A DNA stretch of 64,000 bases. Origin: Saprospiraceae bacterium (GTDB lineage Bacteria; Bacteroidota; Bacteroidia; Chitinophagales; Saprospiraceae). The stretch covers positions 1-64,000 of the forward strand of contig JABAQQ010000015.1 in assembly GCA_019187225.1 (NCBI GenBank). Direction: 5' to 3'. The notes beneath the pieces are model-generated. The model was not told the DNA's origin. It did not search any database and was given only the letters and a program-made list of their open reading frames with translations. Made by a program: the position numbers and the translations under genes. Of the stretch, positions 45,376 through 54,833 are shown in pieces; within the stretch, counting starts at the first letter, position 1; each line of letters starts with the position of its first letter.

Positions 45376-45405
45376 ATAGCCGGGTTGAAGAACCCGGCTA
45401 TTTTT
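45376..45405 (+). terminator. Rho-independent terminator
   Basis: ATAGCCGGGTT (45376-45386) pairs perfectly with AACCCGGCTAT (45391-45401) around GAAG, followed by TTTTT and further T-rich sequence. The giant gene converging from the right stops at 45426. Confidence 0.85.
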
Positions 45406-45425
45406 CTTGCCTTTTTACCACACCT

Positions 45426-48400
45426 TTATCGCACTATCACCAATTTTTTCAACACAAGTCCCTTTTCGGTAAAGATCCTGACCCAGTAAGGCGATGCGGG
45501 CAGATGGTCGCAAGATACATCCAGGACATGGGAAGCGGTCTGCGTATCTACGGCCTGAACTACATTGCCGGTAATTGTGCTGATCTCCAGACGCAGAATC
45601 GCCGCATCAGGGCTTTCCAATCGCAGGAATGCAGAGGCCGGATTGGGCGCAAGGCGGACACTATCTTCGAAATCGCCAGGGATACCTGTAGCAAGACTTT
45701 CTTTTTCCCCGATCACACAATCTGTGCGTTTGTTTCCCCATGCGATCAATTGTTCGCCCGGGGTCAACACATACGCATTGGAAATAAACAGCGACGCCGG
45801 AAGCAGGAAACCGGGCGACAGCTGCCTGAAGGTGAGCAGCAGTTTCCCGATTTCTCCGTAGCCTCCGGTTGCTGTGCCATTCGTGCGGGTAAGGGCCACA
45901 TCCAGCCGGTGCTGCCCCGGAAATTCTTTTTGGATATACATGAAATCTGCCCCCGGGACACCCAGCCACGATGTGGCAGGTTCAAATCGTAGACCCGAAG
46001 CCAGCAAAGCCGTATCGAGGGAGACGCTGAAGGTCAGGCCAAGGACGTCGGTTGCGGGAATACCCGGCGCACCGGCGTACACAGGAATTTCGACCAGGGT
46101 TCCCGAAGGCAGCGTATCCGCCGACAGACTTACGAAAGGGTCGTTGTTTGTTACGCTGAGCGCGCCGGGCAGTTCATAAGGGTTGTTGATGTAGGGATTG
46201 ATGGTCTTGCCCCAATGCTTAAGAATGGCAAAAGTGTCCGTCGTCTCCACTGCCCCACTGCCGTTGGTATCCAGATTCTTAAAATTCACTTGGCGGAGAG
46301 GCGTTTGAAAAGGCCAGTCCGCAGCATCGGCGCCCTGCCAGAAAAGCCATCCTTGTCGCGGAGTGCCCAGACTTCCCATGCCGAGGCCGAGATAAAGCAT
46401 ATCGAATTGGTTGACAACGTCATTGTTGTCGGCATCGCCGGGCCAGACACATTCGGAGTCAGGGAGTTCGTAAGGTGGAATATAAGCGTAAATGCGGCTT
46501 TCGCCGTAATTGTTATTTTGACGTATGCGGTATACACCCGGTTTGGCGAACAATATTCGCTCCGGGCCTTGAAAAAGGACGTCATTGTGGTAAACGGTAA
46601 TGCCTTTGTAATTATTAGGGGTATTGCTCCAGCAATCGGTTTTGTGCAATCGAATGCGGGCATACCCGTCGGCAGCGCAATCCGCCGGATCGAGGTTTAT
46701 GTCGCAAAATGTCTCACTGTCGGAATCGTACTCGAAATAAACCTGGTCACATTTTCCGATAAAGCCCAACTCGCCTTTGTCCGGATGGACGACGGTCGGC
46801 ATTTCATCGCCGGCTGCGAATTCGACCCAGGGTTTGGAATACCAAATATTGTTTTTAAAACAAACTTTGAATAAAGTCGAAGTATTGTGAAGATAATAAA
46901 AGGAGGTTTTCTCCCAGTGAAAATCAATCCGGTCGCTCAGTACGGTGAAATTGTCCATGCTTAATCCGCTGACAATGTTTGTAATGACGATCTGATCGAA
47001 CTCCATGTAGTTCTGCCAATCCAATGAAAACCCCACTTCTGTGAGTTCATTGATGTTTTCGCCGGATATCCGCACGCAACTGTCCACTGAAGCGGACGAA
47101 TATGGTTCGCCGTTGATATAAAATCGCGGTCCGAAATCCGAAACCAACGGCGGCACAGGGTAACAATCCAGTTGGATGCTCAGTTGTTCGGAGCAGCCTT
47201 CCGCATCCGTCACAGTAACGGTATAAGGACCGGCTGGTATTCCCGCAATTTGGGCGATGGATTGGTAGACCGTTTCTTCATCAACCGACTGCACGCGTTG
47301 CATGGTGCCCGAATTCCAGGTCAGCGTAAGCGGGAATTCCGCGCGTTCGTGCATCGCAAATCCCCTAAGGGTTATTTTGGATGGGTTGCCGGACGATTCG
47401 TTTTCAGGGCAATAGGGCGACAGCGACAAACCCCAGTCGAAGGTGCCGTAGTCCTGCACCTCTATTTTGCTCACCGCGTTGCAGCCGGCTGCGTCGGATA
47501 CGGTTACGGTATACCAGCCCGGCGCAATCCCCATCAGGTTCTGGGTCGTTGCGCCATTCGACCAGTAGTAACTATACGGCGCCGTCCCATTCACCAACAG
47601 GTTGATACCGCCGGTTTGTCCGAAACGACAGTCAGCATTGATTGAATCGAGTTCGAGCGAAAGCAAGGAATCGTTTCCCACCTGCACTTGCGCGATTTGA
47701 ATGCAACCGAGGGCATCGGTCACGGTCACTTTGTGATAACCGGGAGTAAGATCGCAGCGGTCTTCCGTACCTGGCCCCGGAATGCTCCATTCGAATGAAT
47801 ACGGCGCAACCCCGCCATTGATCGTCAGATCGAGGCATCCGTTGGGCTGACTGCACACGGCATTTTGGGTGTTGACTGCATTGACCATGATGGATGAAAA
47901 AACAACAGGCAATTCCACCACAGCTTGTACCTGCGCGCCTGTCGCATCGGTCGCTGTCAAATCGTACCGGCCGGTCAACAGATTGGCAAGGTTGCTATCA
48001 CCCGATGAAAATCCATTCGGACCTGTCCATATGTATTGATATGGGGCGGTACCGCCGCTGATTACAGTATTGATCGCACCTGTCGGCCCGCTGCAGGGCA
48101 AAGCCGCGCACAAGGAACTAAGGGCAAAGTCACTGGCGCTTCCCAGGCGCACTCCTCCCACTGTGTGCGCCAAGGGTAGGTTCTGACTGCCTTGCATGCC
48201 CTCCTGAATTGCTTCATAAGCAGGCGCTATTTCCGGATTGATCCTGACAGGGTAAAATCCTGCAGTTGTGGCCAAAACTCTGAATTCCATTTCAAAAAGT
48301 ACCGCATCGTCGGGCAAGTCGGCGCCCAAAGTAGTGACATCACTCCACAGTGTGAGCAACCTTCCTTCCCCACCGTACGCTGGATTGAAAAGTTGATAAT

Positions 48401-48656
48401 CCAGCGCCGAACCGGACAAATCGTATTTGATAAACTGCAGATCGTCCGGATTCCAGGCTACGGTAAATTGATAACTGGTAATGCTTTCAAAACCCCGTGT
48501 GGTCAAAGCGAGGCGAACGGTGTCGCCTGTTTGGGCCGGCTTTGTATCAATACGCAGTTCGAAGCAAGATTGTCCCCGGGCAAAAGCGGCGCATAAAATG
48601 CAAACAAGCACTGAAAGGCAGCGATGCAAAGTGAGCGGTCCGGATAATTTTTTCAT
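45426..48656 (-). CDS. SprB/cohesin/dockerin-type T9SS surface protein, copy 1
   Basis: This encodes 1076 residues. A signal peptide ends near AAFARGQS. A cohesin-like domain (about 32-165) begins CFELRIDTKPAQTGDTVRL. Four SprB-type repeats (about 190-500) carry the phrases NGGVAPYSFEW and GWYTVTVSDAAGC. A second cohesin-like domain spans about 530-650. Dockerin-like Ca-binding pairs occur near 740 (PGDADNNDVVNQFDMLYLG) and 795 (NLDTNGSGAVETTDTFAIL). A third cohesin-like domain (about 850-980) and a T9SS tail (LAPNPASAF to SPYWVRIFTEKG) follow. It is paralogous to the next gene upstream and probably forms surface assemblies; the binding partners are not known. Confidence 0.88.
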   Translation of the reverse strand: MKKLSGPLTLHRCLSVLVCILCAAFARGQSCFELRIDTKPAQTGDTVRLALTTRGFESITSYQFTVAWNPDDLQFIKYDLSGSALDYQLFNPAYGGEGRLLTLWSDVTTLGADLPDDAVLFEMEFRVLATTAGFYPVRINPEIAPAYEAIQEGMQGSQNLPLAHTVGGVRLGSASDFALSSLCAALPCSGPTGAINTVISGGTAPYQYIWTGPNGFSSGDSNLANLLTGRYDLTATDATGAQVQAVVELPVVFSSIMVNAVNTQNAVCSQPNGCLDLTINGGVAPYSFEWSIPGPGTEDRCDLTPGYHKVTVTDALGCIQIAQVQVGNDSLLSLELDSINADCRFGQTGGINLLVNGTAPYSYYWSNGATTQNLMGIAPGWYTVTVSDAAGCNAVSKIEVQDYGTFDWGLSLSPYCPENESSGNPSKITLRGFAMHERAEFPLTLTWNSGTMQRVQSVDEETVYQSIAQIAGIPAGPYTVTVTDAEGCSEQLSIQLDCYPVPPLVSDFGPRFYINGEPYSSASVDSCVRISGENINELTEVGFSLDWQNYMEFDQIVITNIVSGLSMDNFTVLSDRIDFHWEKTSFYYLHNTSTLFKVCFKNNIWYSKPWVEFAAGDEMPTVVHPDKGELGFIGKCDQVYFEYDSDSETFCDINLDPADCAADGYARIRLHKTDCWSNTPNNYKGITVYHNDVLFQGPERILFAKPGVYRIRQNNNYGESRIYAYIPPYELPDSECVWPGDADNNDVVNQFDMLYLGLGMGSLGTPRQGWLFWQGADAADWPFQTPLRQVNFKNLDTNGSGAVETTDTFAILKHWGKTINPYINNPYELPGALSVTNNDPFVSLSADTLPSGTLVEIPVYAGAPGIPATDVLGLTFSVSLDTALLASGLRFEPATSWLGVPGADFMYIQKEFPGQHRLDVALTRTNGTATGGYGEIGKLLLTFRQLSPGFLLPASLFISNAYVLTPGEQLIAWGNKRTDCVIGEKESLATGIPGDFEDSVRLAPNPASAFLRLESPDAAILRLEISTITGNVVQAVDTQTASHVLDVSCDHLPASPYWVRIFTEKGLVLKKLVIVR

Positions 48657-48687
48657 GAGAGCTTATGTTTTCGCAAAGTTCATGCTC

Positions 48688-51600
48688 TTAGCGAACAATG
48701 CTGAGTTTACGCACCGATACGCCGTGTTCAGTAAATATCCGCACAAAATAATTTCCGGATGCCAATCGCTGCACCGGCAGTTCGAGGCTATGGGAACCCT
48801 CGTCTTCATGGATCACCCATACAACGCCGCTCAGGCTCAGTATTTCCACCCGTCGAATGGGTGCAGCAGGGTTGGCGATGAACAATGATGCAGAAGCCGG
48901 ATTGGGCGAAACCGCAAGCAAGCGGTCCCAGGCGGGCGGTTCGGGCACAGCGTTCGTCGTTTTTGCGATCACCAATTCCACGGGGGGCGCATCCAGCATT
49001 CCGGGAGCAGCAGCGCTGTTGACCGGATGCAAACCGCTGAAAAAGAGAGTCGTTTTGGTGATGGTGTCGGTTGAGAAGTCTGTTTCAGCATTATCTTCAC
49101 TTCCCGGAGAGAAGAAAATATCGTCTTCAATGATCACGAACACATCGCCGATATAGCCCCAACCGCTCACCGGTACGCCATCGGTGCGTGTGATCGCCAC
49201 ATCGAGGCGACCTTGCCCTGGGAAATTGCGCTGCAGCCACAACAATTGGGCAGGATCGCCCAGCCAGGATCCTGATGGCTGGAAAGAAAGGTTGGGTTGC
49301 ACTTTCGCCGGATCATAGGAAATACTGAAAGCCAATCCATAAATACTGTCTACCGGCGTATCTGCCGAGCCGAGCAGGAGCGGAAGGGCGGCCATTTGGC
49401 CCGGCGCCAGCGTATCCGTTTGCAGCGTAAACGGTGGGTCGGGATTGCCGGTCGGGTTGCCGAGCGGAGCGTGGAAAGGATTGTCGCGGGCGGGATTCAC
49501 TACGCGACTCCAATTCTGAACGATCGCCAGCGTATCGGCGGCGTTCACCGTGCCATCGCCATTGGTATCTATGTTTTTGTAGTTGATCTGGCGCGTTGCG
49601 GTTATTTGCGTCCAATCGGCGCATTCCTGCCCCATCCACTCGAGGCCGGCTGCTGAACGCTGGGGGCCGGCAGCGCCGTAGGCCAGGCCAATGTACAACA
49701 GGTCGTGGTGATTCACCGCATTGTTGTCGTCCGCATCCCCTGGCCAGACGCAGGGAGAAGGATCGGCTCCGCCGGGTATGTAGGCATAAAAAGAATTCGT
49801 GCTTTGGGCGTTTTGGTAGGCAGAAATAAAATAGCTTCCCGAATCGGCAAACAGCAAACCAGAAAGATCGCTGTAAGAAATACCGTTGTACCGGTAAGAG
49901 CCGAACACCGGGTCGCCCACATCGCAACCATCCAGCAATATTCTTCCGTAGCCATCCGACGGGCAAGAGGGGGGAAGCGCGGCGTATTTACATATGGAAG
50001 GGCTGAGCGGGAAATACAGACCGAACAGGACGTATCCGTTTTTTCCCAAAAATGGCATATCGCCCGCCGCCCCTCCACTACATCTTCCTTCGGAGAATGT
50101 AAGATTTACATTACTGAATGAATATTTTGGAGTGAAACACACCTCGAACAACAGGCTGTTCTCTGGCAGGGAAATCCCCAGGGCATTGGGATCGGACCAA
50201 CTGAATTTCAGGCCTTCATTCGCGCCAGGATTAAAATCCGACATGGTCAATGCGGGCAATGCCGAATTAGCGATTTTCAACTGTTTGTACTCCATGATGG
50301 TCGAATCCCAGGCCAAAGTGAATTGCAGCGATACGACATCTTTGAAATACCGCGCATACACGCCTGCGCAACTGTCCACCGCATACTGTGGGTTGAGATA
50401 TTCGTCGAGTATATAAAATGCCGTTATCGAATCGGGCACAGGCGGCGGTGCGGTACAGTTGAGCACGGTTTGAACGCTCACCATGCAACCGTCCGCGTCG
50501 GTAACCGTTGCGGCATAATGTCCGGAGGGCACTCCGGCCAGCGTATCCAGATAGTTATTGGCCGGCTTTTCGGGGATCAACCGCGTCGTGCCGTCGCTCC
50601 ACGATACGATGGCCGGGAAGCCGATGCCGCCGTTGGGATTGAAGCGCAGGTAAACATTTCCCTGTGGCGTTCCGCTCGTGTCGGCACAGGCTTTTTGCAG
50701 TTGTAAATTCCAGTTTGAAACGGAATAATCATTGATAATGGCGATTTCTTCCGCTGTACATCCGCCCGCAGTAGTCACAGTGACGAAATAAATGCCCTTT
50801 AGAAGATTGTCAATACTATCGGTCGTATCGGCCGTTGACCATTGATACCAGAACGGAGGGGTTCCTTTTTCTACCAGTACCGAAGCGAAGCCGGTTCCAT
50901 TGCATTCAATGATCTGCTGGGAAGAAACCGCCAGCAATACCGTCGAGTCACTCCATATCTCAAGGGAGTCGCTATCCTGGCATCCCAGCGAATCCGTCAC
51001 CACGACGGTGTACATCCCCGGCGCCAGGCCGCAGGCATTTACGGTTGCACTACCCGACGACCACTGAACGGACAAAGGTGGATGTCCACCCGAAATCTGT
51101 ACCGAAGCACAGCCATTGGGTTGTCCGCACAGGGAGGGTTCCGTCACATAAGGCCAGGAATAAATGCCGGGGTGCGTCGCCTGCACTTCAATGACCATTG
51201 AGACAGTGGAGCCGTTCTGGTCGGTCACTGTCACTGTATATATGCCACCCTTGAGGCTGTCAATCCCGGCTGTTGTTGCTGAAAACCCATTGGGGCCTGT
51301 CCAGAAATATTGATAAGGCGGCACACCACCGGCCGCTTCAACAATGGCGCTGCCGACAGGCGCTCCGCACAATGCCCTGGAGACGCAGGAAGAAGAGACG
51401 TATACGTCGCTTGCTGCAACAGGGGCTGTGGAAATGCCGCCGATTTGCTGTGCCAAAGGCATCGGCACAGTACTCCAGTCGGGAAGTGTGAACATGATCA
51501 CTTCGTAAGAAAATCCGGGAGGCCCCTCGCCAATAGACACCGGATAAAAACCGGGTTCATCCGTCTTCACACGGAAACAAAGCGTAAACAAAACGGAGGA

Positions 51601-51978
51601 ATCCGGAAGGGTAACACCCATGGCCTGAACGTCGAACCAGGCCATGCGAATGTGATCGCCCAAATCAGGATTGAAGTCTCCCGTGCCAATCACTGGTACA
51701 TCCGAACCGGAAAGTTCCAGTTTCATGAGTTCTATTTTGGAGGAATCCCACCATACCTCGAATTGCATGGTGGCAATTTGCTGAAAATCACGCACCCGCA
51801 ACGGCAGGCAGACGGTGTCGCCCTGGTCGGCTTGCAGGACAGGGAAAAATAATTGAAAACAAAGGGGCGTGTTTTGGGCTGCAACCCGTGGCGATACCAA
51901 AATTAAGACGATGACAAGGCAGAAGGCCCCTAAAAGCCCGCTTGAGACGGAGCGAAAAAAAGAAAAAACCGTATTCAT
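48688..51978 (-). CDS. SprB/cohesin/dockerin-type T9SS surface protein, copy 2
   Basis: This encodes 1096 residues with the same architecture as its neighbour: signal peptide (RVAAQN), first cohesin-like domain (about 37-175, CFQLFFPVLQADQGDTVCL), SprB repeats (about 200-510), second cohesin-like domain (about 535-665), dockerin-like EF-hand pairs (PGDADDNNAVNHHDLLYIG about 755; NIDTNGDGTVNAADTLAI about 810), third cohesin-like domain and a T9SS tail (VSPNPASAS to ASGNYFVRIFTEHG). The two genes lie 31 bases apart in the same direction and arose by tandem duplication. The upstream one is probably transcribed first and the downstream one cotranscribed. Confidence 0.88.
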   Translation of the reverse strand: MNTVFSFFRSVSSGLLGAFCLVIVLILVSPRVAAQNTPLCFQLFFPVLQADQGDTVCLPLRVRDFQQIATMQFEVWWDSSKIELMKLELSGSDVPVIGTGDFNPDLGDHIRMAWFDVQAMGVTLPDSSVLFTLCFRVKTDEPGFYPVSIGEGPPGFSYEVIMFTLPDWSTVPMPLAQQIGGISTAPVAASDVYVSSSCVSRALCGAPVGSAIVEAAGGVPPYQYFWTGPNGFSATTAGIDSLKGGIYTVTVTDQNGSTVSMVIEVQATHPGIYSWPYVTEPSLCGQPNGCASVQISGGHPPLSVQWSSGSATVNACGLAPGMYTVVVTDSLGCQDSDSLEIWSDSTVLLAVSSQQIIECNGTGFASVLVEKGTPPFWYQWSTADTTDSIDNLLKGIYFVTVTTAGGCTAEEIAIINDYSVSNWNLQLQKACADTSGTPQGNVYLRFNPNGGIGFPAIVSWSDGTTRLIPEKPANNYLDTLAGVPSGHYAATVTDADGCMVSVQTVLNCTAPPPVPDSITAFYILDEYLNPQYAVDSCAGVYARYFKDVVSLQFTLAWDSTIMEYKQLKIANSALPALTMSDFNPGANEGLKFSWSDPNALGISLPENSLLFEVCFTPKYSFSNVNLTFSEGRCSGGAAGDMPFLGKNGYVLFGLYFPLSPSICKYAALPPSCPSDGYGRILLDGCDVGDPVFGSYRYNGISYSDLSGLLFADSGSYFISAYQNAQSTNSFYAYIPGGADPSPCVWPGDADDNNAVNHHDLLYIGLAYGAAGPQRSAAGLEWMGQECADWTQITATRQINYKNIDTNGDGTVNAADTLAIVQNWSRVVNPARDNPFHAPLGNPTGNPDPPFTLQTDTLAPGQMAALPLLLGSADTPVDSIYGLAFSISYDPAKVQPNLSFQPSGSWLGDPAQLLWLQRNFPGQGRLDVAITRTDGVPVSGWGYIGDVFVIIEDDIFFSPGSEDNAETDFSTDTITKTTLFFSGLHPVNSAAAPGMLDAPPVELVIAKTTNAVPEPPAWDRLLAVSPNPASASLFIANPAAPIRRVEILSLSGVVWVIHEDEGSHSLELPVQRLASGNYFVRIFTEHGVSVRKLSIVR

Positions 51979-52245
51979 GAGATCACATTCATTGGAAAGC
52001 GGATGAGCTGATTTAACGGCACTAAATTATCCGGAATTGAATGATAAGGAAAGTTACAATTTCAGAAATTTATAGAATTTTTCGTTCATTTGCATCATGC
52101 GGCTGTGATCCTGAAATGAAGTTTAAAAAGTAGAAATATAAAGTATTTTGCTTTAAATTAGTAAAAAATTGAAAAATTCTTTGATGGTATCAGGAGATGC
52201 TTATAGCATTTTTCCTCTTAAATCAACATTAAAATTCACCAAGCA

Positions 52246-53709
52246 GTGCGACAAACAAAACTCATCCAAACCCTGTACGTGCTCAGTACGCGTGAGCGAA
52301 CCCGTTGGCAACAATACGTCCACGCCGATTTTTTTAATAAACACAAGCAATTGCGAAACTTGTGTGATTATATTCTTCTTCAGGCGCCCGATTTTCAGGA
52401 CAGGTCATTGGAAAAGGAAAAGGTATTCAGGCATCTGTTCGGGAAAGACGAACCCTACAATGAACTGAAGATCAACAATCTGATCTCAGACCTATATGAA
52501 CTGCTTCTCGGTTTTCTGGCTTTCATTCGCCGGGAAGCGGAGCCGCTCGAACAACATTATCAAAGTCTGATGGCTCTGCTGGATCGCAACCTCGACAAAC
52601 AAGGTGCAAGCGAACTTGACAAATTCCGTAACCTACTTGAGCGCCGTGCCGATCGTACTGTGGACTGGTATCGTTGGGAATTGAGGTTCTGGGAAGCCGG
52701 TGAAATACTCCACAACCGGCAGTCGCGACGGACTGCCGGAGAGCATCTGCAGCGTCAGGCCGACGCCATCCGCAACGCTCATTTGCTCGAAAAACTCCGG
52801 TTGGGGGTTGCCATGCTCAACCGAAGCACCCTCGCAGTATTGGGCAGTGATGACAACAGCCTATGGATCAGCACATTACAGGAATTGAGCGCACAACGGT
52901 CTGCATCCGCCAATCCGCTAACGGCCCGGGGTTATTTCGCAGCCATGGATTTGCTGGAGCGACCGGGGGCAGACACTTATGTGGCGTTGACAAGTATCCT
53001 GGACGAATGCTACCTGCTGTTTAAAAAGGAGGAACTCAGCGCTTTGTACCAATGTGCGCTCAATTATTGCATCCGGCGTATCAACGACGGCCAGCAGGGC
53101 GCTTATGCCGACGCGCTCGCGCTTTACCGTACTTTGCTCGACCGCGGGATACTGCTTCACAACGGAAAACTATCGCAATGGACTTACAAAAACATAGCCA
53201 CAACCGGATTGCGCAGCGGAGAATTGGACTGGACCGAACAATTTCTGCACCGTTACCGCAGCGCATTGCTGCCATCGGAGCGTAACAACGCTTTCGCATT
53301 CAATCTGGCTACATTATACTTTGAGAAACAAGATTTTACAAACACGCTGCTCGCTCTCCAAAACGTAGAGTTCACCGATGTGACGTATCATGTCGGAGCG
53401 AAAATATTGCAGTTAAAAGTGTTTTACCAGTTGGGGGAAACAGATGCGTTGCACTCCCTGCTCGATGCAACGGAACAGTGGCTTCGTCGCAATAAAAGTC
53501 TCTCCTCATTCGGCAAAAACACCAATCTCAATTTCTTGAAAGTGCTGAGGCAAATCTGTCAGTGGAAGCAAAAGCAGTTCGCCTGGACACGCGAAAACAT
53601 GGAAATGGCGCGTCTGAATCTTATACTAAAAACCACACGGCTACAACCTTTGGCGAACAAAGACTGGTTGTTGAAAATGTTGGCGGAAGCAGTGGGCGGC
53701 AAGCCTTAG
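52246..53709 (+). CDS. Large helical hypothetical protein, family A-like
   Basis: This encodes 487 residues, all predicted alpha-helical, with no signal peptide. It starts with a GTG at 52246 (LIQTLYVLSTRERTRWQQYV). The opening resembles that of the 534-residue protein at 42959-44563 and the composition (Leu/Arg/Gln) is similar; both have the size of Bacteroidota TPR-like regulators. Function unknown. A tract of ACTGCT-type repeats lies between it and the convergent DUF983 gene. The 267-base gap upstream, shared with the T9SS giants, holds nothing I recognise. Confidence 0.7.
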   Translation: MRQTKLIQTLYVLSTRERTRWQQYVHADFFNKHKQLRNLCDYILLQAPDFQDRSLEKEKVFRHLFGKDEPYNELKINNLISDLYELLLGFLAFIRREAEPLEQHYQSLMALLDRNLDKQGASELDKFRNLLERRADRTVDWYRWELRFWEAGEILHNRQSRRTAGEHLQRQADAIRNAHLLEKLRLGVAMLNRSTLAVLGSDDNSLWISTLQELSAQRSASANPLTARGYFAAMDLLERPGADTYVALTSILDECYLLFKKEELSALYQCALNYCIRRINDGQQGAYADALALYRTLLDRGILLHNGKLSQWTYKNIATTGLRSGELDWTEQFLHRYRSALLPSERNNAFAFNLATLYFEKQDFTNTLLALQNVEFTDVTYHVGAKILQLKVFYQLGETDALHSLLDATEQWLRRNKSLSSFGKNTNLNFLKVLRQICQWKQKQFAWTRENMEMARLNLILKTTRLQPLANKDWLLKMLAEAVGGKP

Positions 53710-53728
53710 ACGGTAAGCACTCTCCCCG

Positions 53729-53779
53729 CCCACTGCCCACTGCCACTGCTACTGCTACTGCTACTGCCACTGCTACTGC
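53729..53779. repeat. Short tandem CTACTG/CCACTG repeat
   Basis: About eight copies of a hexamer (ACTGCT or ACTGCC) fill the gap between two convergent genes and abut the DUF983 stop codon at 53773-53775. Its unit ACTGCCACTGCTACTG appears exactly at 53739-53754 and 53763-53778, and its complement at 38645-38660. Confidence 0.85.
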
Positions 53780-54174
53780 TTCTTCCCGTACTTCGCAATA
53801 GCATCCGGATCGTATTTGATGTTGATGTTGATCCACATCAGCCTGGAAATGCGGAAGATATAAATGAAATTGATGGCAAGGAAAGCGATCAGCAATCCAA
53901 AAGAAGCCGTCTGGCTCCACCCAAGAAACCAATGGAATAAAGCGATGAAAAGCAGACAAAACCACCCTGTCCAAATATAGGAAATGAACATGGCGCCGTA
54001 ATAATAACCCGGTTCGGGAAAATAGTTGAGGTCGCATTTGGGGCACCGTTGCAACATGTCGATGGGTTTCACAAACGACCAACTCCCCGTTTCGAAGGTC
54101 TCGCCTTCGTGGCATCGGGGGCATTTAAGGTAAAAGATACTGTAAGCCTTGGAACTCTTTTTAAATAGCGGCAT
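53773..54174 (-). CDS. DUF983 domain membrane protein
   Basis: This encodes 133 residues. Four Cys (CPRCHEG about 18, CPKC about 45) form a probable zinc ribbon typical of DUF983, followed by two transmembrane segments (about 60-80 and 88-110) and a polar tail. DUF983 is widespread in Bacteroidota and Alphaproteobacteria with no established function. The stop codon is directly next to the ACTGCT repeat tract. Confidence 0.9.
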   Translation of the reverse strand: MPLFKKSSKAYSIFYLKCPRCHEGETFETGSWSFVKPIDMLQRCPKCDLNYFPEPGYYYGAMFISYIWTGWFCLLFIALFHWFLGWSQTASFGLLIAFLAINFIYIFRISRLMWININIKYDPDAIAKYGKKQ

Positions 54175-54389
54175 GGAAGCGTTAAATAATTGTGTTATTT
54201 AAAAACGGGCTGGCAAAATTAGTTCAGAACAATGTAATTTTACCGGCATTGCAAATTTCAGACGCTGCTGTGCTGCCAATGTGTGATAAAAATCACAAAG
54301 CAACCTGACCGGTATCATTCGGTCAGGGCGGCGAAAGGGCGCACTTTTGCAATGCAAACAATTGATTTTCAAAATTCAATTATTACATT

Positions 54390-54800
54390 ATGAAAATTCA
54401 CATAGCGAAAGATAAAACGATCGGCCAGATCCAGGACGAATTCTCCCAAAGCTATCCTTTTCTAAAACTCGTTTTTTTTAGCAAACCGCATAAGGCTTAT
54501 AAAGGCAGCCCGGCTAAATATTTGGTAGATGACCGCAACATAACGATGGAAAGTTTGGAAAAGAAACCGCACAGCGGCGACCTTTACCTCGAACCGGAAA
54601 TGCCGACGTGGCAGGTGGAGCGTTTGTTTGAAGAAGAATTTGGCTTGCACGTTCAATTATTCCGGAAATCGGGGAATACCTGGCTCGAAACAAGTGTAAC
54701 CGACGATCTTACGCTCGAAGAACAAAATGTGAAGGGCAAAGCCAGTGAACGGCACCATTTTGAATATGTGAACCCGATCGACTACCGCGAACAAGATTGA
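54390..54800 (+). CDS. Hypothetical protein conserved beside a universal stress protein
   Basis: This encodes 136 residues, hydrophilic, with no signal peptide. A motif DKTIGQIQDEFSQSYPFLKLVFF near the N-terminus gives an amphipathic start, and the C-terminus is acidic. No family with a known function is recognised. It is followed after 33 bases by the universal stress protein gene, so the two likely form an operon. Confidence 0.75.
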   Translation: MKIHIAKDKTIGQIQDEFSQSYPFLKLVFFSKPHKAYKGSPAKYLVDDRNITMESLEKKPHSGDLYLEPEMPTWQVERLFEEEFGLHVQLFRKSGNTWLETSVTDDLTLEEQNVKGKASERHHFEYVNPIDYREQD

Positions 54801-54833
54801 TTTTTAAATATTTGACGAACAATTATCACAACG

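Noticed and set aside
53729-53779. Possible CRISPR array
   Set aside because: The units are contiguous hexamers without spacers and no cas gene is in the window.
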